A stretch of 64,000 nucleotides of DNA from positions 13,127,993 through 13,191,992 of the forward strand of contig OY740768.1 of the NCBI GenBank assembly GCA_963513935.1, given 5' to 3'. The position numbers were made by a program, and so were the translations under genes. The notes under the pieces were generated by a model that saw only the letters and a program-made list of their open reading frames with translations, was not told the origin of the DNA and did not search any database. Below, piece after piece: positions 23,542 through 34,607 of this stretch. The number at the start of each line of letters is the position of its first letter. Within the stretch, counting starts at the first letter, position 1. The stretch is from Aphrophora alni (Eukaryota > Arthropoda > Insecta > Hemiptera > Aphrophoridae).

Positions 23542-24983
23542 TTCCTACTAAAACGAACATGCAAAATAATGAAATTAACACTGTGCATTTTTTTAATAAC
23601 ACAAAACAAACTGCTTTAAGAATCAACTAAAATAATAAACGAAAAACAAATGAAAATTTAATGTTTTCAAGTAAATGTAGTGATTTTCATAACCTTTCAT
23701 CTATTTTTAATAGAAAATCAAATCAAGTCGCTTAACAATATGCTAAAATAATGGCAGTTAATAACATGGGAATTATACATTCGCTCCTACACGCTAATAA
23801 CTCCAAATAGTACCCAAATATAAACTTATACCTACATCCACACAACCTGCCTCTAGCCAGCACTTTTAAATTCAAATAAAAAAGTCTATCCAAGCCTACA
23901 TAAAAATTACACGTTTATTTTTAAAACCTCTCTACATCTTTGAGAATAGCATTTGAAAACAATTGTGCTGTATTTAATTTTCGGCTCTTAATATCCATTA
24001 TATTGTACAATGTGATTAAAATAGGTGTGACCACTATTTTATTCGATAAGGACAAATTTACAAAAAGTTTAAAATGAAACCCGAGGATTTTTTTAGTTAA
24101 AAACTAGAGATATTATGAATTTTTTAATATCACTAGCCACTTTTCCAATATAGTGGTCAGTTTTAAATTTAAATATGACGATTTAAAAAAAAAAAAAAAA
24201 ACATTATTTTAAGACTTTTTTTCGATAACTTGAACCATATAAGAAATATGACAGTTCAAATTTGTGAAACTACAGGGTTTAAGGAGTTTTCAGAGATCCA
24301 TTTTCCACACCAAAAACAGTTGAACCGAATTTAAAATTGAAAGATGGATAGTCTGTAATATATAAAAAAAATATTGATAATGCAAGACTAAAAAATGGCA
24401 AAAATTTGTAGAAATTAATATTTTTTTTAATAAAAATAATGTTGGCAATACACTTTATTATCAGGTAATTAATCGATACTCTTTTTCCTTAGAGCAGCTG
24501 AAGTTAACATTTTTCGAAGAGGAAATTTTACCCAATTCTTTTTATTGAACTATTTGCCAATTGCCTAGACCTACTGGATTTATTAGACGTTATGAATAAA
24601 ATATTATATCTGAAACAAATGTATTAACAAGTGGTTAATAATACAATTTGTCATTAGTTCCAAGTTGTAATACATTTAGTAATAATAAAGAGTTGTTGTT
24701 AGCCAATGGATGTACTAGACAATTAAGGGATGACTATATTTTTGTTTTCTATAGATAACTCTGTATTCCTCACCCTATAGAACAAATAAAAACAACACTA
24801 GTGTTACAAATAGTACGTTTTGTATGAGCAAAGAACCGATAGAATCTTAAATTGTGCAAATAAATGCCAGGCATCGCAATCACAAGTAATTTAACTCTTA
24901 GATAAGTTATGTCTGATTAACAAAAAATCTTTTCACAGTTTGTATTTATTTTTTATTTGTTTTTGACTTTGAAAAACTGGGAA
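23536..24983. other. Stretch without recognisable gene
   Basis: AT-rich DNA with A-runs (24185-24201). Nothing recognised. Confidence 0.4.
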
Positions 24984-26140
24984 TTTAAGATACCAATTTT
25001 CAATCCACATCTAAAACTCGTCAAATAAACAAACATAAATTGCAATATACTTTATAACAGGGTATATTTATCCCACTATAAATACACCCTTAGGATCAAT
25101 TCTAATCATAAATAGAATGTACATTAAAAGTTGATTACTAAACATACAATATTCCATAACAGTTTTGAAATGTTTGTAAATAATATCTGCATTTCAACAA
25201 CAGATAAATAATGTAGTCTGACAGTCTGTGTTATCTGAGCTGAATTCAAAAGTAAATTGTAAAATGTGTCTCCTCTCCTCGCTTCCCTGGGGGTAAAGAC
25301 GGCAATTCTTTAGACGTGTGGGGGATGATAAATTATAGGTCAAATATAAATGTAGTGTCAGAAGAAAGGAAGACTATAAATTTAGGAGACCAATTTTCAA
25401 TCAACATATAAAACTCGATCAGGTAAACACACATAAATTATTGCAATATACTATATAATATATTTTCCCGTTATAAATACACCCTTAGGAACAATTCTAA
25501 TCATAAATAGAATGTACATTAAAAGTTGATTACTAAATCGACAATTATTATGAAATATTTGTAAATAATATCTGCATTTCAACAACAGATAAATAATGTA
25601 GTCTGACAGTCTGTGTTATCTGAGCTGAATTCAAAAGCAAATTGCAAAATGTGTCACTCTCTTCCTTCCCTGGGGGTAAAGACAATTATTTAGACGTGTG
25701 GGGGATGATAAATTATAGGTTAAATATAAATGTAGTGTCAGAAGAAAGGAAGACTATCAATTTAGGAGACCAATTTTCAATCAACATATAAAACTCGATC
25801 AGGTAAACACACATAAATTATTGCAATATACTATATAATATATTTTCCCGTTATAAATACACCCTTAGGAACAATTCTAATCATAAATAGAATGTACATT
25901 AAAAAGTTGATTACTAAATCGACAATTATTATGAAATGTTTGTAAATAATATCTGCATTTCAACAACAGATAAATAATGTAGTCTGACAGTTTGTGTTAT
26001 CTAAGCTGAATTCAAAAGTAAATTGCAAAATGTGTCACTCTCTTCCTTCCCTGGGGGTAAAGACAATTATTTAGACGTGTGGGGGATGATAAATTATAGT
26101 CAAATATAAATGTAGTGTCAGAGGAAAGGAAGACTATCAA
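24984..26140 (+). repeat. Tandem array, three copies of a 380-bp unit
   Basis: Units at about 24984-25380 (diverged and slightly longer), 25381-25760 and 25761-26140. Landmarks repeated in each are CCAATTTTCAATC, ACACCCTTAGGA, CATTTCAACAACAGATAAAT, GTAGTCTGACAGT, CCCTGGGGGTAAAGAC and TAGACGTGTGGGGGATGATA. Units 2 and 3 are nearly identical. No open frame runs through the unit. Confidence 0.9.
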
Positions 26141-26171
26141 CCAACGACAAAACCCTGTAGTCCAACAACTG

Positions 26172-26244
26172 TTATTTGGTTTTGGTATGTCTATTTTATA
26201 TACACCACATACTTTCTCAGTCATCCAATCCCAAAACCAAATAA
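26172..26244. repeat. 14-bp perfect inverted repeat
   Basis: TTATTTGGTTTTGG at 26172-26185 is the exact reverse complement of 26231-26244, 45 bp away. The two overlapping opposite-strand frames here (26012-26266 minus, 26115-26318 plus) share residues because of this symmetry and are not genes. Confidence 0.7.
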
Positions 26245-26339
26245 AACTAGGCGTCACTAATGTCATTTCTGTAGTTGTCAGTCAAACAGTTAAACTGAAG
26301 ACTGGACGCCGTTTTTGACAAATATTTAAATAGGTCAAC

Positions 26340-26520
26340 TATAATGAGCCACACTTCTGAAAACTTGTTCAACGTCATCATACTCATTGATAATCCTCAC
26401 TGTCAGTAGGGTTTGTGTGCACGTAAGCAGCTGAGGATGATGACTTAATCATTGAAACGTCGTCTTGTTGCACAAATAAAATGATTTTTTGTGGGAAATT
26501 CTGTTTCATTTATTTGTTTA
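26340..26520 (+). mobile_element. PLE-like 3' tail, single copy
   Basis: CACTGTCAGTAGGGTTTGTG, TGCACGTAAGCAGCTGAGGA and the AATAAAATG stretch that follows the ribozyme motif recur at 51364-51440. The 5' edge is not visible and no coding part is present. It lies about 200-290 bp after the 380-bp array. Confidence 0.6.
26417..26473 (+). ncRNA. Hammerhead-like motif with extended stem I
   Basis: CTGAGGA at 26431-26437, one unpaired U, stem II GAUGA-CUUAA-UCAUU, GAAA at 26454-26457, C-GTC-G as stem III and UC at 26463-26464. Stem I: AGCAG (26426-26430) with TTGTT (26465-26469), then GTGC (26417-26420) with GCAC (26470-26473) across a 5-nt internal loop. Every invariant core base is present. The single base between the core and stem II is not canonical. 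Confidence 0.65.
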
Positions 26521-27013
26521 TTTCAAAACATATTTGCTTCACTTGTGCCATAACACATCCTCAGTGTAAATTGTATTTCATCAAAATTAACGTTTTTAAT
26601 TAAGGCTGCCTGTGTTCGTGTTTTATTCGTTGGCGACAACATTTTATTCCTACAGTAATTCCCATGCAATCTTACATGCGGAGTTTCGCCATTAATCATC
26701 CCATTTCATCAAAATTAAAAACATATTTTCCGCGGTACCATTCAGTAAAGTATTTTATGTTATAGTCCAAATTCAAGATACTCTATCTCATTTTATCCAA
26801 AGAATTTTATTTGAATAAAATTATCCGAATATAATTCTATATACAATGAGAGAATAATTTAATAGTTATTTACAAGGAAAATAATAAACATTAAATTGAG
26901 AAACAGTGCAAGCGTTAAATAGTTAGAATTCTAATAACACCTCGTACAGTCGTGTAACACATCCAAAGGTGTCACCGCTGAATCGCTACGACATTTGCGT
27001 AATTACCCACAGA
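26521..27013. other. Stretch without recognisable gene
   Basis: Nothing recognised. Confidence 0.4.
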
Positions 27014-27453
27014 ATGATTGATTATAAAGTGACAATACATACGGTATGTAATAAAGACGTGTGTGGATGTAGTTTTCCGTCTTTATTTCAATTCCGAATA
27101 CAGAGTGGCACGTGATGCTGGTCAATACTAGTTAGTTATTTTGTTAGCCTTGCCACACAGTCTAAAGTCGTTTAATAGTGTTTGTTTACAGTTAATGGAA
27201 TTTACTATAGTAGCCTAAAATTTGTCCTTAAACTAAAAGTCATAAAAAACTCATAATCAGTATTGCACTGTACAATACAAACTTCCTAGTAAATAAACAC
27301 GATGGATGACAAGGCTACCATAATTACGAAATAATATTGACTACTGACGTACTTGCCACTTTGTACTGTACTGAGAATCATGAGATGTAAGGCGAGGACA
27401 AAAACCACATCCTCAATAGAATATGAAAAGTCACTTTATTATCAATCATTACG
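27014..27453. repeat. Imperfect inverted repeat with ~140-bp arms
   Basis: Left arm 27014-27155 and right arm 27317-27453. Shared: ATGATTGAT.ATAAAGTGAC at the outer ends, GGATGT.GTTTT.GTC, AGTGGCA.GT and TAGCCTTG at the inner ends. No coding sequence. A degenerate CTGATGA motif lies just outside the right arm. Confidence 0.65.
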
Positions 27454-27483
27454 TGCTCAACTAGTCAATGCAGTAGCACTTCA

Positions 27484-27521
27484 GTTATGACGATTTTTGA
27501 TGTCCTATATGTCATCATCAG
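27484..27521 (-). ncRNA. Degenerate hammerhead-like motif
   Basis: Minus strand: CTGATGA (27521-27515), hairpin with GATG/CATC ends, then AAAA where GAAA is expected. Probably a decayed PLE tail motif. Confidence 0.3.
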
Positions 27522-28869
27522 GATCTTTTGCTTAACAAAGTGGAGGGTTACTTGGGACTTCATTACTGAATGGCACTTCAGAAAATCTACATTAACTGTA
27601 AAATATAACATAATAAATATTTTTTGTAAATTTTGTTAATAATTAAAATACAATCAAAATACTTTACTTATTTTGTAATTGGAAAGTAAATTTAATATTA
27701 TAAAATACATTCGAACAAACTGTGGTAAAATAAAAGAAGTAAAAATTTCGTAGTTGAGGTAAAAGATATATTTTCTGTAATAAATTATCTTTGTGCATAC
27801 ATTAATCATCCTCTCACATGTACTCTGCCTGTGTAATTAATTAACTCTAAAACATTCAGGAAAATATGAAACCTGACTTAAGACTAAGCACTCGGCTTTA
27901 GTATTATTTCTCCCTGAAATAGACTCTTCTCTGATAAAGACTATTAATTTACAAAGAACATGTCTTAGATTAAGACATAAAGGGGTTCAGTAGATAACGA
28001 TACATCATTCAGTAGTTTGAATGGAATATATCCGAAACTGACTTGCAAAATGCAAAATGGTGCAAAAGTAACATACGTATACGTATCGCGTTGCTATGTT
28101 GGCGCATATGCAGAACATTGCGTCCCTACGACTACTGACAATTCCATACCTAAACAAACAGGTGCACAATATTAGTGACAGACTTGTGGTTTTATTGAAA
28201 CTTTTCATTTATATTTAGAATGTAAGAAGAAGATGACAGAGAGGTTGCGTATTAACCAATTATTCAAGAATAAAATTTAAATAATCCAATATTAACACCA
28301 TTGAAGTTGAAACACGTTCCTTTGTTTATAGTATGAAATAAGTTAGGTTATGTTCCGAGTTCCTTTTAGACAAAGTAGAATGCTTACTTTATAAAATAAG
28401 ACGTCAATAAAAGTAAATTGTAGTGGCAGATGTAAAACACAACTTTATAGAACAAAGACTCGTTTCAAAGCTATTGTTTATTGTGTACCTCAGAGTAATA
28501 AACAGAAATGAAAACTTAAATAGAGACATAAAGTGGTTGATATGGATAAATAGAAGGAAAACTAAAATTATTTTCCAAAACATATCTTAAAATTATCTAC
28601 ATATTCACTTTTAGGAACAACACGTAAGCTAAGATTTAATATAATAAGTTGAAATTACCTGTTGGTATAATTAACGTTCGACTAAAGTTTGTTATATTTA
28701 TGTCTCTGATATTGGTTAATATTATTTTTCAATCCATGGTTTACTATTTTACTGACAACTACATAGACAAACATTTTTGGTTACAATTAGTTTTGTTGGT
28801 TACTATTTCAATTGTGAATGGACATGTTTGTACAATGCTTTTGTATCGTTTATTATATATTATATTATT
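27522..28869. other. Stretch without recognisable gene
   Basis: Frames at 28005-28208 (minus) and 28649-28882 (plus, hydrophobic) carry no recognisable domain. Nothing else seen. Confidence 0.4.
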
Positions 28870-29968
28870 TAATATCATATAAGTTATAACAAGTAATAAA
28901 TTCATTTCTGAAGTACGTTAGGATAAATGACTTGCTTAAACGAGGGACAGCTGATTTATGTTTGGAACCCAACTTCAAGTTTCTTGCATGTTTCTCTTAC
29001 AAACAAGTTCCTGTGGAACATTCTCTCCATATTTGAAATTACCAAACACATCATTGTAAATTGCTAGTGTACAGCAACAATGTTAACATAATATTTGATA
29101 AGTGGAAATAAGCTGTTCAAATAAATAACATTGATATTGGTGACTCTGATAATTCTTTAGATATTAATTGCAAAATTTCAATACAAGTGTAATAAAATAT
29201 TTATGAAAATTTAAACGATATCCAGTCCTCGCTGTAAAATGGACAATCGTGGAATTTCTTAAGATTGTTTTTTTTTTTTTCATTATTGTGTAAATGAGAC
29301 AAAGTTAGTGTGATATTATTACAATATTGTATTAACAGATGAAATCACTTGCTTACCAACACACAAAAATCATAATTTTAGTTGAAGCACGTTATCTTTA
29401 CCTAATTTTGTATGTTGTTTGCTTTTTAATTAGTCAGCTGTTAGTTTTTGTTATACTGATCACTATGATAATAACGCTTTAGGTATTAATGATTGTAATT
29501 TTCTACATGTATTTCAAATGATTTTTTTCAAATTTTGAATGATATATACCATTTTCTATTCAAATTATGGAAAACGTCTATTTTTCCCGATTCTAAGTGT
29601 AGAGATTTTTTTAAACGACGGTTTGAAAATGACGAGAAGGTTCAACAGTTATTTTAGAATTTTGAAAGAAAATAACGCTTTATCATAAACTTTTATACTC
29701 ATCTAAATATTCTTTCTTTTCTATAGATAATTTTTTACAATTCTAATTAAAATTCCTCTTTTATTATACTTTTACTAAAGATTTTCCCCGTTAAAAAAAA
29801 AATGAAATCTAATTAACGTAAGACTAATTTTATTGTCTTTTAACTGGCAATAAAGCGTTATATTCTTCATTTTAACGTTGTTAATACAAAAATTCCGCCT
29901 ATTGTGATCTCTCTCTCCAGGCTATTGATATAAACAAAGTTTAAATAGCTTTTCAGGAATAATTTCTA
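28870..29968 (-). repeat. Old dispersed repeat R, uninterrupted inverted copy
   Basis: Reverse complement of 17760-18310 plus 21309-21650, in one piece. The part 29165-29430 has no clear match in the other copy because later insertions lie there. No terminal repeats or protein recognised. Confidence 0.7.
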
Positions 29969-30203
29969 GTAGTTTATTTTTATCTACAAAGTTAGTTTAT
30001 AATTTATGTTATCACTATGGTATCACTTTTGGTACTTATGGTTGTAATTTTTCCGTGTGTTTTAAATAATTTTGTTTTCGAAATTTTTATCGGTAAATAT
30101 TTTCTTTTCAGCATATGGAAAATTTATGTGGATCCGGAACACACGGCGAAAAAAACATGCACGGAAAAAAATAATATCATTTCTGATAAATTAAATTTGA
30201 ATG

Positions 30204-30700
30204 ATTTGTTTTATTTAGTAGTCAGCTGTTTTGTTATATACTATACTTATTTATGGTTGTATCTAATTTTCTCTACATAAATAAAGGTTTGAACATCAAC
30301 TGTTGAGCTCAACTTATGGGATGTTTTGTTACACAATATACTTATTTATGGTTGTATCTAATTTCTCTATATGTATAGTTTTTAACTTCAACTGTTGAGC
30401 TTTACATATCGAATATTTTGTTATACCCTATACTTATTTATGGTTGTATCTAATTTTCTTTACATGAATATAGGTTTGAACTTTAACTGTTGAGCTCAAC
30501 TTATGGGATGTTTTGTTATACACTATACTTATTTATGGTTTTATCTAATTTTATATACATCTATAGTTTTGAACTTCAACTGTTGAGCTCAACTTATGGG
30601 ATGTTTTGTTATAAACTATACTTATTTATGGTTGTATCTAATTTTATCTACATGTATGTATATATACACTGTTGAGCTCAACTTATGGGATGTTTTAAAA
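30204..30700 (+). repeat. Diverged tandem array, ~80-103-bp unit, five copies
   Basis: GAGCTCAACTTATGGGATG recurs at about 30305, 30492, 30595 and 30674, with a diverged form at 30396. Each is followed by TTTTGTTATA, ACTATACTTATTTATGG and TTGTATCTAATTTT. Frames at 30017-30280 and 30490-30675 are products of this repetition and not genes. Confidence 0.85.
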
Positions 30701-31254
30701 TTAAAATTAAACGAAAAGTTCTCACAAATTTTATTATATTATTAAGATTAAATAATCGGCAGCAGCTGATTCGCTCGAATGATTTCAATCAAATTATTTT
30801 TCTGTACTTTTTATCTGATCGTTTGCCTACCTTGACCTTTAAACTGATATATTCATATCGCCAGTTGTGCAAAATGAAGCATTACAAGCTGTTATAGAGG
30901 CCTTAAGAGGAAGGAACTAACGTAAAACCATTTCAAAAGTCCACCATTTTCTTAATTAATTTTAGTGAAGAATAAGAACAGGATTACATGTTAAATTTCC
31001 TATTATAACACAACTAATAATCCACTTATTTTAGAGGAACAATTTTTCTTAGTATGTGGTTATTTGTTTTTCAAAACACATTTGGCAACTATTTCAGATA
31101 TTCAAGTTGCACAACAGGATGTGTACACTGTTCAAACGAAAAATTATATAAAGAAATAAAATGATTTTAAAATTGCCGCAATTTTGAAAGTTATCGACTG
31201 ATTTCTCTGATTGAAGAAGTTAGTAAAAGGTTTGTAAAACAAAACATGACTAAT
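30701..31254. other. Stretch without recognisable gene
   Basis: May include the diverged upstream part of the gypsy relic that follows, but no motif is readable. Confidence 0.35.
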
Positions 31255-31640
31255 ATAGTAGAATAAAACTTAATGGTAAACCTAAGGTTAAATTTAAAGA
31301 AGTTAATAAATTTGGTCTTGCCACAAAAGGGATCAATTATAATGTAGCGGACGTATGTTTAGAAAATAACATATTAACAGCTGATCAAGGCGTAAGAGAT
31401 TAGAGAGATGGTGAAAGAACATGAGTTGATATTCAGTGAGATTCTAGGACCCTCCAGTAATTACGTTCATGAATTTAAAATTATAAATAAAGATACTTAT
31501 GTAGACGGTAGTTAACCAATACCAATAAATTACGAAAAACAAGTCCAAGAAGAAATCGATAAAATGTTGTAATATGAAGAATTGAAATTTCAAGAAACAT
31601 GCTTAAGTATTTTGAACAAAATCGGACCAAAATGGTAAAC
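31255..31640 (+). pseudogene. Ty3/gypsy polyprotein fragment, start of reverse transcriptase
   Basis: Reading from 31311 gives FGLATKGINYNVADVCLENN, a stop, then MVKEHELIFSEILGPSSNYV, HEFKIINKDTYVDGS, a stop, then PIPINYEKQVQEEIDKML and another stop. This follows the order seen just before and at the start of gypsy reverse transcriptases (an acidic 'hexapeptide ... VFS' stretch, 'H.I.....P....PYPIP....' and 'EEI.KML'). The catalytic YVDD part, integrase, gag and LTRs are missing. Three in-frame stops make it a dead fragment. Confidence 0.75.
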
Positions 31641-33100
31641 ACCAGAGTGTTTACTAATACTATACAGTGCTATATGATATAATAACATTCCTACAATGAG
31701 TAGGGTTGTTGAATATTTCATGATATCGAGTGATATCAGGGACACAATAGTATGTATTTATTAAATATTATGCATATATTAATAGTAGTTTTACAAAGGT
31801 GTTTCGGTTCCATTACCTTTAGCTCAATTATAATAATTGATTCTACTTATAATTTCTGCTATAACTACTTAAAAGTTGTATTACCATAAAGTAAAGTTTT
31901 CTAAAGTCTCGAAATAATAACACTGTATGAAAGATAGTTTTCATTACATGTACCTGTACAACTAATTGCCTTGTCATAAAAAGAGAGTTGCCTTTGTTTA
32001 AATAATGCAATATTATGTCTTTGTGAAGTCGAGAATTTTCTTTTATGTTTTACACGAAGAAAGCAACAAGGAAAATTGGATTACTGCGTCACGCGTACTT
32101 AAACTTTTTATTTTACACGAGCTGTATTTAATGGATCAATATAAGTACATAGAATGAGTATACTTTCCTTCTTGTCTAGAACCTAACAAACATCGCCAAA
32201 TCTACAGAGTTCTATGACGGCTCCACAGCTAAAAACACATCCCACGGAATGAGCACGTTCAATAAATAAGTTCACGTTTCATTAGATAGTTTCCGTATTT
32301 CTTATTGAATGATATGTTTTTTCAAGAAACACTGTGTTGTTACCAGTTTCCTAGCCTCTCTAAAATCTGTCCATGCATTCCACACACAACCCCTCCAAGT
32401 AACTTCTGAGATAATCTATATTCTGGATGTTCTCACATCCATCTTTGTCAACTGATTTGGTTTTTCTTGCTCTTCCACTCCAGACTGTCCATAATCTACA
32501 TTAGATTCACTTTTTTCTCCCCACTAAAGTATTCAGTGCCAGTTTGCACTTAATCTATAAGTAAAGTTCCAACTCTAGCCGGCATAAAGCTATCATAGGC
32601 GCCTAACTGTCAAAGCAACTCTACTTGTGCTCAGTTCAGTTAGCCATACCAACTGATCTCGGACTGGGATACTGTATTGCACTCCCATGATGGAGGTTTT
32701 CTAGTTCCATACTTGGGACATACAAGCCTGTTATCAGTTACCTCCTTCTGGAATCAACTGTGCAGCAGATTTAACATTCCTCCCAGAGTAGCTTGGACAC
32801 TTTAAATTTACCAGAAAGTATCGTCATCTCAAACAGCTAGACAAACCTATACACAGCCATGCTTACATTCACCCCTCTAACAGCATTAATACGTACATAT
32901 CGGTTCACAGTCATCGTATATCGTTGTGCCCTTTTCTGATATTTTCTACTTCATTAACTTGATTTTGGTTAACCTCATGCAGCTGGCTAAAACCTACTTC
33001 CACAGAAGTATTTCATCACCAGTATATCCCAAAGCACCTTGTAATTACTGTATTTTTTTCTTGTTATTCAAAGGCATTATCGGTCATTATCGTCTTATAC
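31641..33100. other. Long stretch without recognisable gene
   Basis: The part 32330-32900 is less AT-rich than its surroundings but holds no protein frame I can identify on either strand. The 63-codon frame at 32926-33117 is unsupported. Confidence 0.4.
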
Positions 33101-33107
33101 AAAAAAT

Positions 33108-33300
33108 TAATAAATAAAGGTCCATTAGTTGTCTAATAGCGTTAATGTCGGAAGAGAACAAGGGTTGGTTAAGAACGGATAGGATAAGTGAAAGTGACGT
33201 ATCTAACCCAAGACTATATAAAAAACCCGTATATCTAGCTAGAATCCTTGGGATCGTTCCACCGTATTCACTATTATTAGTCCCTGATGGTGTAGTTACT
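33108..33300 (+). repeat. Interspersed repeat, copy F
   Basis: Carries ATAGCGTTAATGTCGGAAGA, GAACAAGGGTTGGTTAAGA, TATCTAACCCAAGACTATA, ATATCTAGCTAGAATCC and GTCCCTGATGG. The first third is missing. Overlapping frames on both strands here are by-products. Confidence 0.7.
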
Positions 33301-33378
33301 GTATACGGTATGTATTTACTAGCTGTTACCAGCGGCTTCGCACGCGAATATTTTAGATCAATATTTCTAGCACAACCG

Positions 33379-33867
33379 TAATACGCGTCTACAGACCTAC
33401 CCCAAGCCATGTAAAAAATGCATAGCTCTAGGCTTCTTGGTTCCAGAGATATGCTTTAGGGGTAAAAACACCCTTGGAGTGGACAAGAGTGGAGGGGGAA
33501 GGCAAGGGCTGGGTAAAGGGGTAGGTGCCGGGGTTGGGAGAGGCGGGAAAGGGGTAAGGGGTGGGGCGGGGAGGGTGGGGCAAGAGTGGAGGGGTGGGAA
33601 AGAGGAGGGGGAGGGCTAAGAGTGGAGGGGTGGGACAAGGGGATGGGACGAGGCGGCGGGGCTAGATTGGAGGGAGCGGGACAAGGGTGGGGGTTTTAAG
33701 TCACGTGGTCACCCCCTCCACTCTTGTTCTCAAGTATCCCCGTCTCTACTCTTTAGGGGGTAAAAACACCCTTGGAGTGGAACAAATTCCTTTCTTAGTA
33801 CGCGTTTACAGGCCTACCCCAAACCATGTTCAAAAATGCATAGCTCTAGGCTTCTTGGATCTAGATT
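33379..33867 (+). repeat. Direct repeats flanking a G-rich tract
   Basis: ATGCATAGCTCTAGGCTTCT occurs at 33419 and 33836, each preceded by a CTACCCCAARCCATG stretch. GGTAAAAACACCCTTGGAGT occurs at 33461 and 33758. The unit therefore appears twice, with the G-rich tract between. Origin unknown. Confidence 0.75.
33476..33697 (+). repeat. G-rich minisatellite-like tract with G-quadruplex potential
   Basis: The plus strand has more than twenty runs of three or more G within about 220 bp, with loose repetition of AAGAGTGGAGGGG and GGGTGGGGC. It is extremely unlike the AT-rich surroundings. The frames on both strands (33437-33619 plus, 33456-33638 minus) are low-complexity translations. Confidence 0.85.
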
Positions 33868-33891
33868 TTTCATGATTAGTGAGTGGGTTGA

Positions 33892-33895
<4 letters not shown>

Positions 33896-33929
<34 letters not shown>
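33896..33929. repeat. (TA)n microsatellite
   Basis: About 17 TA units followed by a short interrupted continuation to 33943. Confidence 0.9.
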
Positions 33930-33934
<5 letters not shown>

Positions 33935-34264
33935 TATATATAAATATCTAGCTTCATGGAACAATAATGTATTTAAATTTAAATTATTTTCTTTATGTAA
34001 ATTATCAGTGAATAAATGTATTTTGACTTCATCTTTAATACTCATTTGTCAGTCTTTTAACGCTTTCAATATTCCTCAACTCATCCAAATTTTGTTAGAA
34101 AAAATTATAAAAGAATATAGGCATATTGTAAAACGATGCCCCTAAATTGAATTTGATCATAGATAGGTTGTAGAGCACTGCACAGATGGAACATAAAGAC
34201 ATCCTACAACAACAACAAAACATTTCTCAAAACTAATACTTCCGTGAAAAACACGACCTCAATT

Positions 34265-34295
34265 GAATCGGTTTTTTTTTAAAGGGCGTAAGTCA
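34265..34295. repeat. Left terminal inverted repeat
   Basis: GAATCGG, nine T, AAA, GGGCGTAAGTCA. Matches 37160-37190 inverted, except for one T/A difference at position 16. Confidence 0.9.
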
Positions 34296-34538
34296 ACAAT
34301 ACTAAATTTTTCAGGAGCAACAAAAAACTGTTTAAAATCTCTAATTTTTTTAGGGTAGTCAACTTTTTTGTAATATATAGTAAAACTGCTATTTTTGCAT
34401 GATAAAAAAAATAAATTAAGTTGTTATGGTAACAAATGACCATTTTATTAGCAATAATAAATATTGAAAAATCGCCCTTTTAAAAAAAATCATAATCAAA
34501 GGATTAAAAAAAATAGGAAAAACCTCCAAAAATTAGTA

Positions 34539-34544
34539 TTTATT
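34539..34544 (-). terminator. Candidate polyadenylation signal of the transposase gene
   Basis: AATAAA on the minus strand, about 64 bases downstream of the stop codon. AT-rich context makes chance occurrence possible. Confidence 0.45.
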
Positions 34545-34607
34545 TAAAAAAACATAATTTTTAGGTTATGTTACAGAAACAGTCAAACATTTTTTAAGTT
34601 AACAATT

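Noticed and set aside
26012..26318. Overlapping genes on both strands
   Set aside because: Shared residues arise from a 14-bp perfect inverted repeat and from the end of the 380-bp array.
30017..30675. Hydrophobic small proteins in two plus-strand frames
   Set aside because: They overlap a diverged tandem repeat and share its periodic residues; the unit length varies, so the frame is not kept.
32330..32900. Host exon or LINE fragment in the less AT-rich stretch
   Set aside because: No frame on either strand gave a recognisable protein motif.
33437..33638. Gly-rich and Pro-rich proteins on opposite strands
   Set aside because: Both are translations of the same G-rich tract.
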